Under the pieces are notes generated by a model that saw only the letters and a list, made by a program, of their open reading frames with translations, did no database searches and had not been told where the DNA came from. DNA of 9,880 nt from Chloroflexota bacterium (GTDB taxonomy: Bacteria; Chloroflexota; Limnocylindria; Limnocylindrales; CSP1-4): positions 1 through 9,880 of the forward strand of contig JAJYJR010000178.1 in NCBI GenBank assembly GCA_021789355.1, written 5' to 3'. A program made the position numbers and the translations under genes. This document shows positions 1 to 5,794 of the stretch, in pieces. Within the stretch, counting starts at the first letter, position 1, and each line of letters opens with the position of its first letter.

Positions 1-92
1 TGGCTCAGGGCGTCGGGATCACCGAGGCCGCCGGCGAGGACCGCCTCGATGGCGCCCTCGATCTGGACGGACGGGGCTATTCTCTGGTCCAC
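1..92 (-). CDS. Possible N-terminus of a transposase, cut by window edge
   Basis: On the minus strand a GTG at 92-90 lies 9 nt after AGGAG, a well placed ribosome binding site, and opens a frame that runs off the window. The visible 30 residues start VDQRIAPSVQIEGAIEAVLA and continue GGLGDPDALS. The short helical lead with a 'GGL.DPDALS'-like stretch reminds me of N-termini of IS256/mutator-type transposases, but the catalytic part is outside the window, so this is recollection and not proof. The site fits, because an insertion here would explain why the recombinase on the other strand has only its C-terminal part. The plus-strand frame is also open through this stretch, so it could be a shadow. 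Confidence 0.3.
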   Translation of the reverse strand, partial: MDQRIAPSVQIEGAIEAVLAGGLGDPDALS

Positions 93-95
93 GGC

Positions 96-719
96 GTGGG
101 TCTCCTGATGCGGTTTGCAACTTCCGCCTCGGAACCTACGCCGTCTTCACTTTTCCAGCGGTCTCAGGACGCCACCACCGAGCACGACGTGCAGCAGGTG
201 CTGGCCGCGATGCGGCGGGCTGCTGCCACGGAGCCCGTGCCTGCGCCCGTGGATGCCGCGGAGACGCGCGCGGAGCTGCAGCGTCGCCTTTCCGCTGGAG
301 AGATCAGCCTCGCGGCGTTCGCCCGCGAGTGGCGCCGGCTGGAGGCGCCGCAGCCGTCACGCCAGCCGGTTGCCCCCGACGAGCTGCGCCTGCGTCGCGC
401 CCGCCACCTGCTCGATCGGTTCGGGGACCTGTGGTCCGACCCGGCCGTGCCTGGCGAGCTGCGCGCGGAAGCCGCGCACGAGCTATTCGGCCGGATCGAC
501 GTCCAGGGTCCCGACGTCGTGGCGCTGCATCCCCAGGAGAAGGAGAACGCCTGGCTCCTGGGCTACGCGGCCATGCGCGACGGGTCGTTGACGACGCAAC
601 AACAGATGGGAATGGTCGGGGCGAGAGGGGTTGCCCCGCGACCAGCGACCTTCCCGTCACGATGCGGCTCGCCGAGCCGCCCGAGCCCTGCGGGTGGCTC
701 CAGAGCGCGTGACGCGTGA
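96..719 (+). pseudogene. C-terminal remnant of a large serine recombinase
   Basis: The stretch from about 170 to 590 reads like the helical C-terminal region that follows the zinc-ribbon domain in large serine recombinases. It has a charged helix pair (AETRAELQRRLSAGEISLAA), then a long arm, then the typical closing segment HELFGRIDVQGPDVVALH. The N-terminal resolvase catalytic domain (SxxR motifs), the recombinase domain and the zinc-ribbon cysteines are all absent. The GTG at 96 is only where the frame can begin. The frame is open further upstream to base 3 but reads as low-complexity, not recombinase, so homology probably begins near 150-180. The last 40 residues, from about 600, have lost recombinase character and run into repeat A in a different frame from the conserved one. 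It probably cannot recombine DNA. It likely marks the 3' edge of an old integrated element, broken upstream by another insertion. Confidence 0.6.
607..715 (+). repeat. Direct repeat copy A
   Basis: This segment matches 2042-2147 in the same orientation. From 621 to 715 I count 12 mismatches over 92 aligned bases plus one 3-base gap, about 87% identity; the outer 15-20 bases are weaker. In one frame both copies encode GRGERGCPAT[S/T]D, then MRLAEPPEPC, a variable residue, WL, a variable residue, SA and a stop (TGA 710-712 here). Most differences in that frame are synonymous and the gap is a whole codon. The segment contains the palindrome GGGGTTGCCCC. Here it overlaps the recombinase remnant in another frame. 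It may be an end of a mobile element or a once-coding 3' tail. Confidence 0.75.
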
Positions 720-924
720 GAGGAGGGCGACCTGAGAGGGGCGCGAGGATCTGACCCGGCTGTTCCCATCCCCCGGATCGTTCGTCCGGAGTGGATCGCC
801 GGCGCGCTTCGCGGCGCCGTGTGACGAGCCGACGCCGATCGCCGGTCACGACCTACAGCCGGGCGACGATCTCGTTGCGCGCCGCCTCGCACTCATCGGC
901 GCCAAGCCGGCGGTCCGGGATCCG

Positions 925-1917
925 TCAAGGCAGATTGACTCGTGGAACCGGCTGGCCCCTCCGCGCGGCCTCGGCCTCGACGCGCGGAGCGAGCCGACGA
1001 CCCTTGGCCAAGAAGTCGATCGTTGACCGGACGCGGTTTCCCTTGATGCTCCAGTCCGCGAGGACACGCTCGACGTGCAGGACCGGGCCCCGATCGTCGT
1101 GGACGAGCGTCCCAACGAGGGTATGGTTCTCCTCGCCTGTGTAGACCTCGGGGTGACCGTGGAGCGTGAGACAGGCCGGGCCCGCTGGGAGCGCTGGGGC
1201 GCCATTCCCAATCCGCAACGCCACCTGCTCGCCCACCAGCTGGGCGTTTGCCACCGGCACGCACAGCGGGTAGCCGTCGCTGTCGACGACCGTCAGGTCG
1301 GCGAGTGGCAGCGTCGCAAGTGCGCGCGCCGCGACATCGCGCCATTCCCGCGGAGGATCGAGCCACGGCGCCGGCTGGCGGCCGGGCGGCGCCGGATCGG
1401 ATGACGGGAGATCGAGGTCGTCGCGGGCATGCCACTCTTCCGGTGCGACCGCGAGATCGCGGTCTGGCCACCAGTTCATGCGCACAGGCGTGACCTCGAT
1501 CCAGACGCGCGCCCAGTACCACGGGAGACGCTTCAAGAGGAACTTCGGCTGGCCCTGGACCGTCGCCGGATACTTCGCCACGGCGAGCCGCACATACCGA
1601 TCGGTACCTGCTTGGAGATCGGCATCCCGGACGGCGGCAGTCCCCTGTACGAGCACAACCGGCGCACCACTCATTCCTGCCCCGATGGGATCGGCGAACA
1701 GCAACGCCACCTTCGGGTTCCGCCGCGCGCGCTCCGCCTTGGCCGGAAACGACAGGCCGGTGGAGACATCAAGGGTCCCGTTGCCGACGAACGGTCCCAA
1801 CGGCAGCGTCACAGGGGTGCCGGCCCGAGTCAGGCTGGCGTACTCGCATGTGTTCGATCGCTTGAAGACCGCTAGCAGCTTCGCTGGCCAGTCAGAGGAG
1901 TTGGAGGCGCTCACCAT
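925..1917 (-). CDS. Two-barrel pyridoxamine 5'-phosphate oxidase family protein
   Basis: The 330-aa product looks like two tandem FMN-binding split barrels. The first (about residues 12-145) contains CEYASLTRAGTPVTLPLGPF, then LSFPAKAERARRNPKVALLF, a pattern common in this family: substrate-facing strand, then a 'KaeriRrNPrVsLl' helix and strand. It ends in ARVWIEVTPVRMNWW. The second (about 195-300) repeats the layout: LATLPLADLTVVDSDGYPLC, then GPACLTLHGH, then a C-terminal helix. Such proteins bind FMN or F420 and reduce or oxidise small molecules; the substrate cannot be read from sequence. No signal peptide or membrane segment is visible. The ATG at 1917-1915 has only a distant GGAG, about 14 nt away; a GTG follows immediately. 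The gene is convergent with the recombinase remnant and flanked by direct repeats A and B. After its TGA the same frame stays open for 23 more codons to a TAG at 853-855. Confidence 0.75.
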   Translation of the reverse strand: MVSASNSSDWPAKLLAVFKRSNTCEYASLTRAGTPVTLPLGPFVGNGTLDVSTGLSFPAKAERARRNPKVALLFADPIGAGMSGAPVVLVQGTAAVRDADLQAGTDRYVRLAVAKYPATVQGQPKFLLKRLPWYWARVWIEVTPVRMNWWPDRDLAVAPEEWHARDDLDLPSSDPAPPGRQPAPWLDPPREWRDVAARALATLPLADLTVVDSDGYPLCVPVANAQLVGEQVALRIGNGAPALPAGPACLTLHGHPEVYTGEENHTLVGTLVHDDRGPVLHVERVLADWSIKGNRVRSTIDFLAKGRRLAPRVEAEAARRGQPVPRVNLP

Positions 1918-2041
1918 CCGGGGAAGATAGCTCCGCGAGGTCCCGCGTGTCGAACGTCAGGTGATGGCGAGGATCCCCAAAGAGGTCCCTCGGAGCACCA
2001 GCTTGAGAGCGGACAAGACTTCGGAGACACGCACCTTCGTG

Positions 2042-2147
2042 TGGGTTTGGCCGCGGCGAGCGGGGTTGCCCCGCCACCACCGACCATCTCGTGATGCGCC
2101 TAGCCGAGCCGCCCGAGCCGTGCGAGTGGCTGCGGAGCGCATGACGC
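2042..2147 (+). repeat. Direct repeat copy B
   Basis: This is the second copy of the segment at 607-715, same orientation, about 1.4 kb away. The conserved frame reads GRGERGCPATTD, then MRLAEPPEPCEWLRSA (ATG 2094-2096, stop TGA 2142-2144). An in-frame stop at 2004-2006 and no ribosome binding site mean it is unlikely to be an independent gene now. ATGCGC (2094-2099) and GCGCAT (2137-2142) form a 6-bp inverted repeat around the MRLAEPP segment. Copy A has a different 6-bp pair at nearly the same place (GTCACG/CGTGAC). No recombinase remnant precedes this copy. Confidence 0.7.
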
Positions 2148-2189
2148 AGCGGCAAGACCGATCGGCGACCTCATCGGTAATGCAGTCAC

Positions 2190-2224
2190 TTGGGTTGTTC
2201 GCAGGGCTCGACCCAATAGAGCCC
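2190..2224 (+). promoter_or_regulatory. Two overlapping, mutually exclusive hairpins
   Basis: TTGGGTTG (2190-2197) can pair with CGACCCAA (2209-2216), one wobble included. GGGCTC (2204-2209) can pair with GAGCCC (2219-2224). The second hairpin uses the loop and 3' arm of the first, so both cannot form at once. They lie about 125-155 nt upstream of the original nuclease start codon (2347). That arrangement resembles an attenuator, but no U-tract follows either stem and no leader peptide is obvious. It could be chance in GC-rich DNA. Confidence 0.25.
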
Positions 2225-2346
2225 AGATGAGACGCTACGTCACTCCTGGCCTTCCGGCCGTTGACGTCGAGGCTCGGCGGCAAGACGCTTGACGGTGCGG
2301 AGAACGTCCTCCCCCTCTGAGCTGGGAACCAGATGATCGGCGAGCC

Positions 2347-2373
2347 ATGTCACTGACCGGTTTCTTGGCGCGG
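2347..2373 (+). pseudogene. 5' fragment (9 codons) of interrupted PD-(D/E)XK gene
   Basis: ATG at 2347 begins MSLTGFLAR, ending exactly at the left edge of the IS21 element. The last two codons, GCG CGG, are the target-site duplication. The second copy at 4883-4888 is in the frame that continues as PESELSLFFES. Joining the halves gives MSLTGFLARPESELSLFFES, which restores a natural-looking N-terminus. The ribosome binding site is weak (GGCGAG just upstream). This fragment cannot be translated into the nuclease because the element supplies other sequence after codon 9. Confidence 0.75.
2368..2373. repeat. Target-site duplication, left copy (GCGCGG)
   Basis: GCGCGG directly abuts the left end of the IS21 element (TGGGAATGA starts at 2374) and recurs as GCGCGG at 4883-4888 right after the other end. 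Six base pairs lies within the 4-8 bp duplication known for IS21 elements. The perfect match suggests a fairly recent insertion. Confidence 0.85.
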
Positions 2374-2399
2374 TGGGAATGACGATCGGATCTGGCCCC
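2374..2399 (+). repeat. IS21 left outer terminal inverted repeat
   Basis: The 26 bases beginning TGGGAATGACGATC match the reverse complement of 4857-4882 at 20 positions. The first nine bases and the final TGGCCCC are identical. It is the likely terminal IstA cleavage and binding site. Confidence 0.85.
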
Positions 2400-2415
2400 A
2401 CCCCTGAGCGTGCCG

Positions 2416-2439
2416 TGATGATCTGATCTGGCCCCACCC
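2416..2439 (+). repeat. IS21 left internal transposase-binding repeat
   Basis: The 24 bases starting TGATGATCTGATCTGG and ending CCCCACCC match the reverse complement of 4829-4852 at 21 positions. They also partly repeat the outer terminus (GATCTGGCCCCAC occurs in both). IS21 elements carry several such copies near their ends as transposase-binding sites. Confidence 0.8.
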
Positions 2440-2505
2440 CCGAACCGTCTGACCCCTACGCTCGGGTGACTGTCGAAGGTCACCTGGAGCGAGGGAGCAA
2501 GGAGC

Positions 2506-4041
2506 GTGTCGAGGGTGGAGCTGTTCGAGGGTATCCGGCGCGACCGGCGGGAGGAAGGGATGTCCATCCGCGGCCTGGCACGGCGGCATCGGGTGCACCG
2601 GCGCACGGTGCGCCAGGCGCTCGCCGCGGCGCTGCCGCCGGCCCGGCAGGTGGGCCCACGCCCGGCCCCGGCCCTGGGCCCGCACCTCGCCACCATCCGG
2701 CGCTGGCTCGTCGAGGATCTGTCGGCCCCGCGCAAGCAGCGCCACACCGCGCGCCGGGTCTGGCAGCGCCTGGTCGACGAGGAGGGCGCGACGGTGGCGG
2801 AGTCGAGCGTGCGGGCGGTGGTGGCGACCATCCGGCGCGAGCTCGAGTCGGGCACGCATCTCGTCACCATCCCCCAGGTCCACGGCCCGGGCGAGGAGGC
2901 CGAGGTCGACTTCGGCGAGGCGACGCTGGTCGTGGCGGGCAGCCCCACCGAGGTCCAGCTCTTCCACCTGCGCCTTTCCCACTCGGCGCGGGCGGTCCAC
3001 GTGGCGTTCCCGACGGTCGGCCAGGAGGCGCTCCTGGAGGGCCACGTGCTCGCCTTCGAGCGCCTGGGCGGGGTGCCTGCGCGGATCCGCTACGACAACC
3101 TCAAGCCCGCCGTGGCGCGCGTCCTCCAGGGTCGCGACCGGGTCGAGACCGAGCGCTTCATCGCCCTGCGCAGCCACTACGGGTTCGACAGCTTCTTCTG
3201 TGCGCCGGGCGAGGCGGGCGCCCACGAGAAGGGGGGCGTGGAGGGCGAGGTGGGCCGCTTCCGCCGCCGGCACCTGGTGCCCGTGCCCCAGGTCGCCTCG
3301 CTCGCCGCGTGCAACGCGCTCCTGGAGCGGGCCGATGCCGCCGACGAGGCGCGCCACGTGGAGGGGCGCCTGGCCACCGTGGGCGCGATGGCGGCCGCCG
3401 AGGTCCCGGCCCTGCGCCCCTTGCCCGCCGAGTCGTTCGACCCGACCGTCCTGCTGCACCCGCGGGTCGATCACAAGGCGCGGATCGCGGTGCGCGGGTC
3501 GCACTACTCGGTGCCCGTGCGCTTCGCCGGCCGGCGCCTCGACGTGCGCCTGGGCGGACGCACGCTCACGGTCGCGGATGCCGGGCGGACCGTGGCGGTG
3601 CATGCGCGCAGCCTGGGCAAGGGCGCCCAGGCGCTCGTTCTCGACCACTACCTGGAATGCCTCACCCGCAAGCCGGGCGCCTTCCCGGGCTCGATGCCCC
3701 TGGCCCAGGCCCGCGCCTCGGGCGCCTTCACCGCCGCCCACGAGCGCTTCTGGCGCCGGGCCCGTCGCAGGTTGGGCGACGCGGGCGGCACCCGAGCGCT
3801 CATCGAGGTGCTGCTGCTCCACCGCACCCTGCCCTTCATCGCGGTGCACGCCGCGCTCGACGCGGTGGAACAGCTGGGCTCGGTCGATCCGGCCCTGGTG
3901 GCCATCGAGGCTCGCCGCATCGCGGACGGGCGGGGCGAGACCGCCGTCACGCTCGAGCGGGGGACGGCCCTCCACCGCTACGACCGCCCGGCCCCCATCC
4001 TCACCGTCTACGACGGCCTGCTCGCCGGGGCGGCGCGATGA
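2506..4041 (+). CDS. istA: IS21 family transposase IstA
   Basis: This 511-aa DDE transposase cuts and joins the element ends. An N-terminal helix-turn-helix (about residues 19-40, SIRGLARRHRVHRRTVRQAL) probably binds the end repeats. The RNase-H-fold core has D135 (EVDFGEA), D197 (RYDNLK) and the glutamate of HEKGGVEGEVG (probably E246), the usual IS21 triad. A C-terminal beta-rich domain around residues 325-350 (HYSVPVRFAGRRLDVRL) matches the family. The GTG start at 2506 is preceded by GAGGGAG with 8-nt spacing, and the next codons begin MSRVELFEGIRR, a normal IstA N-terminus. Its stop overlaps the istB start as ATGA, so the two are translationally coupled. No frameshift or missing residue is seen. 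A 541-aa open frame antisense to it is a GC-driven shadow. Confidence 0.95.
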   Translation: MSRVELFEGIRRDRREEGMSIRGLARRHRVHRRTVRQALAAALPPARQVGPRPAPALGPHLATIRRWLVEDLSAPRKQRHTARRVWQRLVDEEGATVAESSVRAVVATIRRELESGTHLVTIPQVHGPGEEAEVDFGEATLVVAGSPTEVQLFHLRLSHSARAVHVAFPTVGQEALLEGHVLAFERLGGVPARIRYDNLKPAVARVLQGRDRVETERFIALRSHYGFDSFFCAPGEAGAHEKGGVEGEVGRFRRRHLVPVPQVASLAACNALLERADAADEARHVEGRLATVGAMAAAEVPALRPLPAESFDPTVLLHPRVDHKARIAVRGSHYSVPVRFAGRRLDVRLGGRTLTVADAGRTVAVHARSLGKGAQALVLDHYLECLTRKPGAFPGSMPLAQARASGAFTAAHERFWRRARRRLGDAGGTRALIEVLLLHRTLPFIAVHAALDAVEQLGSVDPALVAIEARRIADGRGETAVTLERGTALHRYDRPAPILTVYDGLLAGAAR

Positions 4042-4817
4042 ACGCCCCCGTCAGCGAGCAGGCCGCGGCGCTCACCATCGACGCCGCCTGCCACGCCCTG
4101 CGCCTGCCGACGGTCCGCGCCCAGGCGCCAGCGCTGGCGGAGGCCGCCCTGCGCGACCGGCTGACGCACCTCGGCTACCTCGCCGAGGTCCTGGCGGCCG
4201 AGCTTGACGACCGCGACGCGCGCCGACGGGAGCGGCGCATCGCGGAGGCCCGCTTCCCGCGCCTGAAGCGCCTCGCCGAGTTCGACCTCGCCGCGGCGCC
4301 CACCATCGACCCGGCCGCCCTGGCGGCCCTCGAGCGCGGCGCCTGGATCGACGCCGGCGAGCCGGTGGTGCTGCTGGGCGACAGCGGGACCGGGAAGTCG
4401 CACCTCTTGATCGGTCTCGGCGTCGCCGCCTGCGAGCAGGGCCGGCGGGTGCGCTACACGACCGCCGCCGCCCTCGTCAACGAACTCGCCGAGGCGGCCG
4501 ACGAGCGCACCCTCTCACGGGTCGTGGCCCGCTACGGGCGGCTGGAGCTGCTCTGCCTCGACGAACTCAACTACGTCCACCTCGACCCGCGGGGGGCCGA
4601 GCTCCTCTTCCAGATCCTCACCGAGCGCGAGGAGCGGGCGGCGGTGGCGGTGGCCTCGAACGCGCCCTTCAGCGAGTGGGGCCAGACCTTCAGCGACCCG
4701 CGTCTCGCGGCGGCCGTGGTGGACCGCCTGACCTTCCGCGCCCACATCATCGAGACCGGCTCGGAGTCCTATCGCCTCCGGGTCAGCCGTCCGAAGGGAG
4801 GTGCCGCCGCGCACTGA
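4038..4817 (+). CDS. istB: IS21 helper AAA+ ATPase IstB
   Basis: This 259-aa ATPase of the IstB/DnaC-like group forms assemblies on target DNA and stimulates IstA. The Walker A motif is GDSGTGKSH (residues 114-122) and Walker B is LLCLDELNY (171-179). Downstream, VAVASNAPFSEWGQTFSDPR and a C-terminal DRLTFRAHIIETGSESYR are standard IstB signatures, including the 'SN.pf..W...f.d' sensor region. The ATG at 4038 overlaps the istA stop by ATGA and gives the usual N-terminal helical domain that contacts IstA. The frame is open far upstream, inside istA, but that part is a shadow. Length is typical and no key residue is missing. Confidence 0.95.
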   Translation: MNAPVSEQAAALTIDAACHALRLPTVRAQAPALAEAALRDRLTHLGYLAEVLAAELDDRDARRRERRIAEARFPRLKRLAEFDLAAAPTIDPAALAALERGAWIDAGEPVVLLGDSGTGKSHLLIGLGVAACEQGRRVRYTTAAALVNELAEAADERTLSRVVARYGRLELLCLDELNYVHLDPRGAELLFQILTEREERAAVAVASNAPFSEWGQTFSDPRLAAAVVDRLTFRAHIIETGSESYRLRVSRPKGGAAAH

Positions 4818-4828
4818 TCACGACCATC

Positions 4829-4852
4829 GGGTGGGGCCAGTTCTGGTCATCA
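4829..4852 (-). repeat. IS21 right internal transposase-binding repeat
   Basis: Its reverse complement starts TGATGACCAGAACTGG and ends CCCCACCC, matching 2416-2439 at 21 of 24 positions. It begins just after the istB stop codon. Confidence 0.8.
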
Positions 4853-4856
4853 CGCC

Positions 4857-4882
4857 GGGGCCAAATCAGGCGATCATTCCCA
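4857..4882 (-). repeat. IS21 right outer terminal inverted repeat
   Basis: Its reverse complement starts TGGGAATGATCGCC and ends TGGCCCC, matching the left end at 20 of 26 positions. The element ends at 4882, directly followed by the GCGCGG duplication. Confidence 0.85.
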
Positions 4883-4888
4883 GCGCGG
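4883..4888. repeat. Target-site duplication, right copy (GCGCGG)
   Basis: It is identical to 2368-2373 and lies immediately outside the right terminal repeat. In the interrupted gene it represents the duplicated Ala-Arg codons. Confidence 0.85.
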
Positions 4889-5734
4889 CCCGAAAGCGAG
4901 CTGAGCCTGTTCTTCGAGAGCGCCTTCCCGAGGCGTGAGGCGTTCCTCAAACGCTATGGGCAGACCAGCCCGCCGCTTGTCGTTGAACCCCGAGAAGGCG
5001 CCAACCCGGGCACCGTTGGCACGGCATTCGACTTCCTCGTCCGGTTCGAGTTGGACCCAAACCCCGACGCTGGGATCGCAATGCAGGGGGCCGCGTTCGC
5101 GGGCCAGCCGTTCATCAGGCTGCTGATGGAACTCGCCGAGGAGCTCCGCGACTCGGCGCGGACGGGCGACCTCCTCTGCCGCGCGTCCTATCTGCTGGCG
5201 CTATTCACGGAGGTCTACCGGTCCGGCGCGATCTGGCCCGGCTCGCTCCTGAGCCAGGCGACCAAGCGGACCAAGGTCGGCGAGCTCCTCGCAATGGTCC
5301 CGGCGGGCGCGGTTGAGGATCTCCAGGCCCTGCTCGTTGTGGCGCGCGCTGCATTGGTACCCGCCATCCTGGCGAGGGGCGGACCCTTGCACCTGGGTCC
5401 GGTGTTCGACGGGAGCAGCCTCGTCTCGGCCGACGCCGACATCATCGCGGGTGGCCTCCTCCTTGACGTCAAGACAACGGTAGGCACGAAGCGCTCGGAC
5501 GGGTCGCGATACGACGGCCTCGACCGCAAGACGCTGTATCAGCTGCTGGGGTACGTCCTGTTCGACTTCTCAGACACCTACGCGATCACCGACATCGGGC
5601 TCTACGCCGCCCGCTACGGGCGCTTCACGACATGGCCGGTGGCCGAGGTAGTGACCGAGTTGACGGACGACGGAGCGACGCTGGCGGAACTCCGGCGGCG
5701 ATGCGAGGAGACCCTCCGAGCACTGGCCATGTGA
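4889..5734 (+). pseudogene. PD-(D/E)XK nuclease-like protein, 3' part, split by IS21
   Basis: With the nine codons at 2347-2373 this forms a protein of about 290 aa. In reconstructed numbering, GTVGTAFDFLVRFELDP (50-66) is followed by a helical middle. The core is SADADII (189-195) then LLLDVKTT (199-206), a D...DxK arrangement typical of PD-(D/E)XK nucleases (D191 or D193, D202, K204), with the helix glutamine and YQLLGYVLF (226-234) behind it. Proteins I recall with 'GTAFDyLlRF...GADADLv...LIDIKTT...QLiGYy' are mostly uncharacterised. The likely role is metal-dependent DNA cleavage; target and partners are unknown. The IS21 insertion cuts the gene from its start. The frame stays open back to a GTG at 4676 inside istB, so low-level expression from the element is possible. 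The helical gene 5787-6587 follows 52 nt downstream on the same strand, suggesting an operon. Confidence 0.8.
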
Positions 5735-5763
5735 CCGTGGACGTCTATGGCGTGGCCGACATG

Positions 5764-5794
5764 CCGGTCACCGGGAGGAGTATGCGGTGACCGG
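5764..5794 (+). promoter_or_regulatory. Inverted repeat enclosing SD and start codon
   Basis: CCGGTCACC (5764-5772) and GGTGACCGG (5786-5794) are perfect 9-bp complements. The 13-nt loop starts with GGGAGGAG, the SD sequence of the next gene, and the GTG start (5787-5789) lies in the 3' arm. In RNA this would hide the start codon while showing the SD in the loop. In DNA it would be an operator-sized dyad. A mini-ORF ATG CGG TGA (5782-5790) overlaps the start as well. Control of translation by this structure is inference. Confidence 0.45.

Larger units (their letters stand above)
1918..2346. other. Gene-poor stretch with repeat B and paired hairpins
   Basis: I see no convincing gene here. The stretch holds repeat B (2042-2147), two overlapping hairpins (2190-2224) and the region just upstream of the ATG at 2347 that was the start of the nuclease gene before the IS21 insertion. 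It is therefore the likely location of that gene's native promoter, although no clear -35/-10 pair stands out. Short open frames exist on both strands, including a 37-residue minus frame from a GTG at 2353. None has a recognisable domain or good ribosome binding site. Confidence 0.5.
2374..4882 (+). mobile_element. Complete IS21-family insertion sequence
   Basis: This is a 2509-bp element bounded by 26-bp imperfect inverted repeats (20 of 26 match), each starting TGGGAATGA and ending TGGCCCC. Inside each end is a second, better conserved inverted pair. It carries istA and istB with an ATGA overlap, the standard IS21 layout: IstA is the DDE transposase and IstB the AAA+ helper. Both genes are full length with intact motifs, so the element may be active. 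It is inserted between codons 9 and 10 of a PD-(D/E)XK gene in the same orientation, flanked by GCGCGG duplications. Confidence 0.95.

Noticed and set aside
800..819. GC hairpin CGGCGC...GCGCCG downstream of the flavoprotein gene
   Set aside because: It has no U-tract on either strand and the stem is only 6 bp of GC, common by chance here, so it was not called a terminator.
2240..2353. Small minus-strand frame (GTG 2353) ending RRQRPEGQE
   Set aside because: It looks slightly protein-like, but has no ribosome site, overlaps the native nuclease start and has weak third-position GC bias (about 65%).
2350..3975. 541-aa open frame on the minus strand opposite istA
   Set aside because: It is antisense to a well-supported transposase, rich in Arg/His/Gly/Ala with no domain, crosses the IS boundary, and is expected from GC-rich codon bias.
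2466..4037. Long upstream extension of the istB frame
   Set aside because: It overlaps istA in another frame and is a Pro/Gly/Arg-rich shadow. The true istB start is the ATG at 4038 overlapping the istA stop.
4676..4888. GTG start at 4676 for the PD-(D/E)XK gene
   Set aside because: It lies inside istB and reads through the IS end. The rebuilt gene with the ATG at 2347 explains the frame and the target duplication better.
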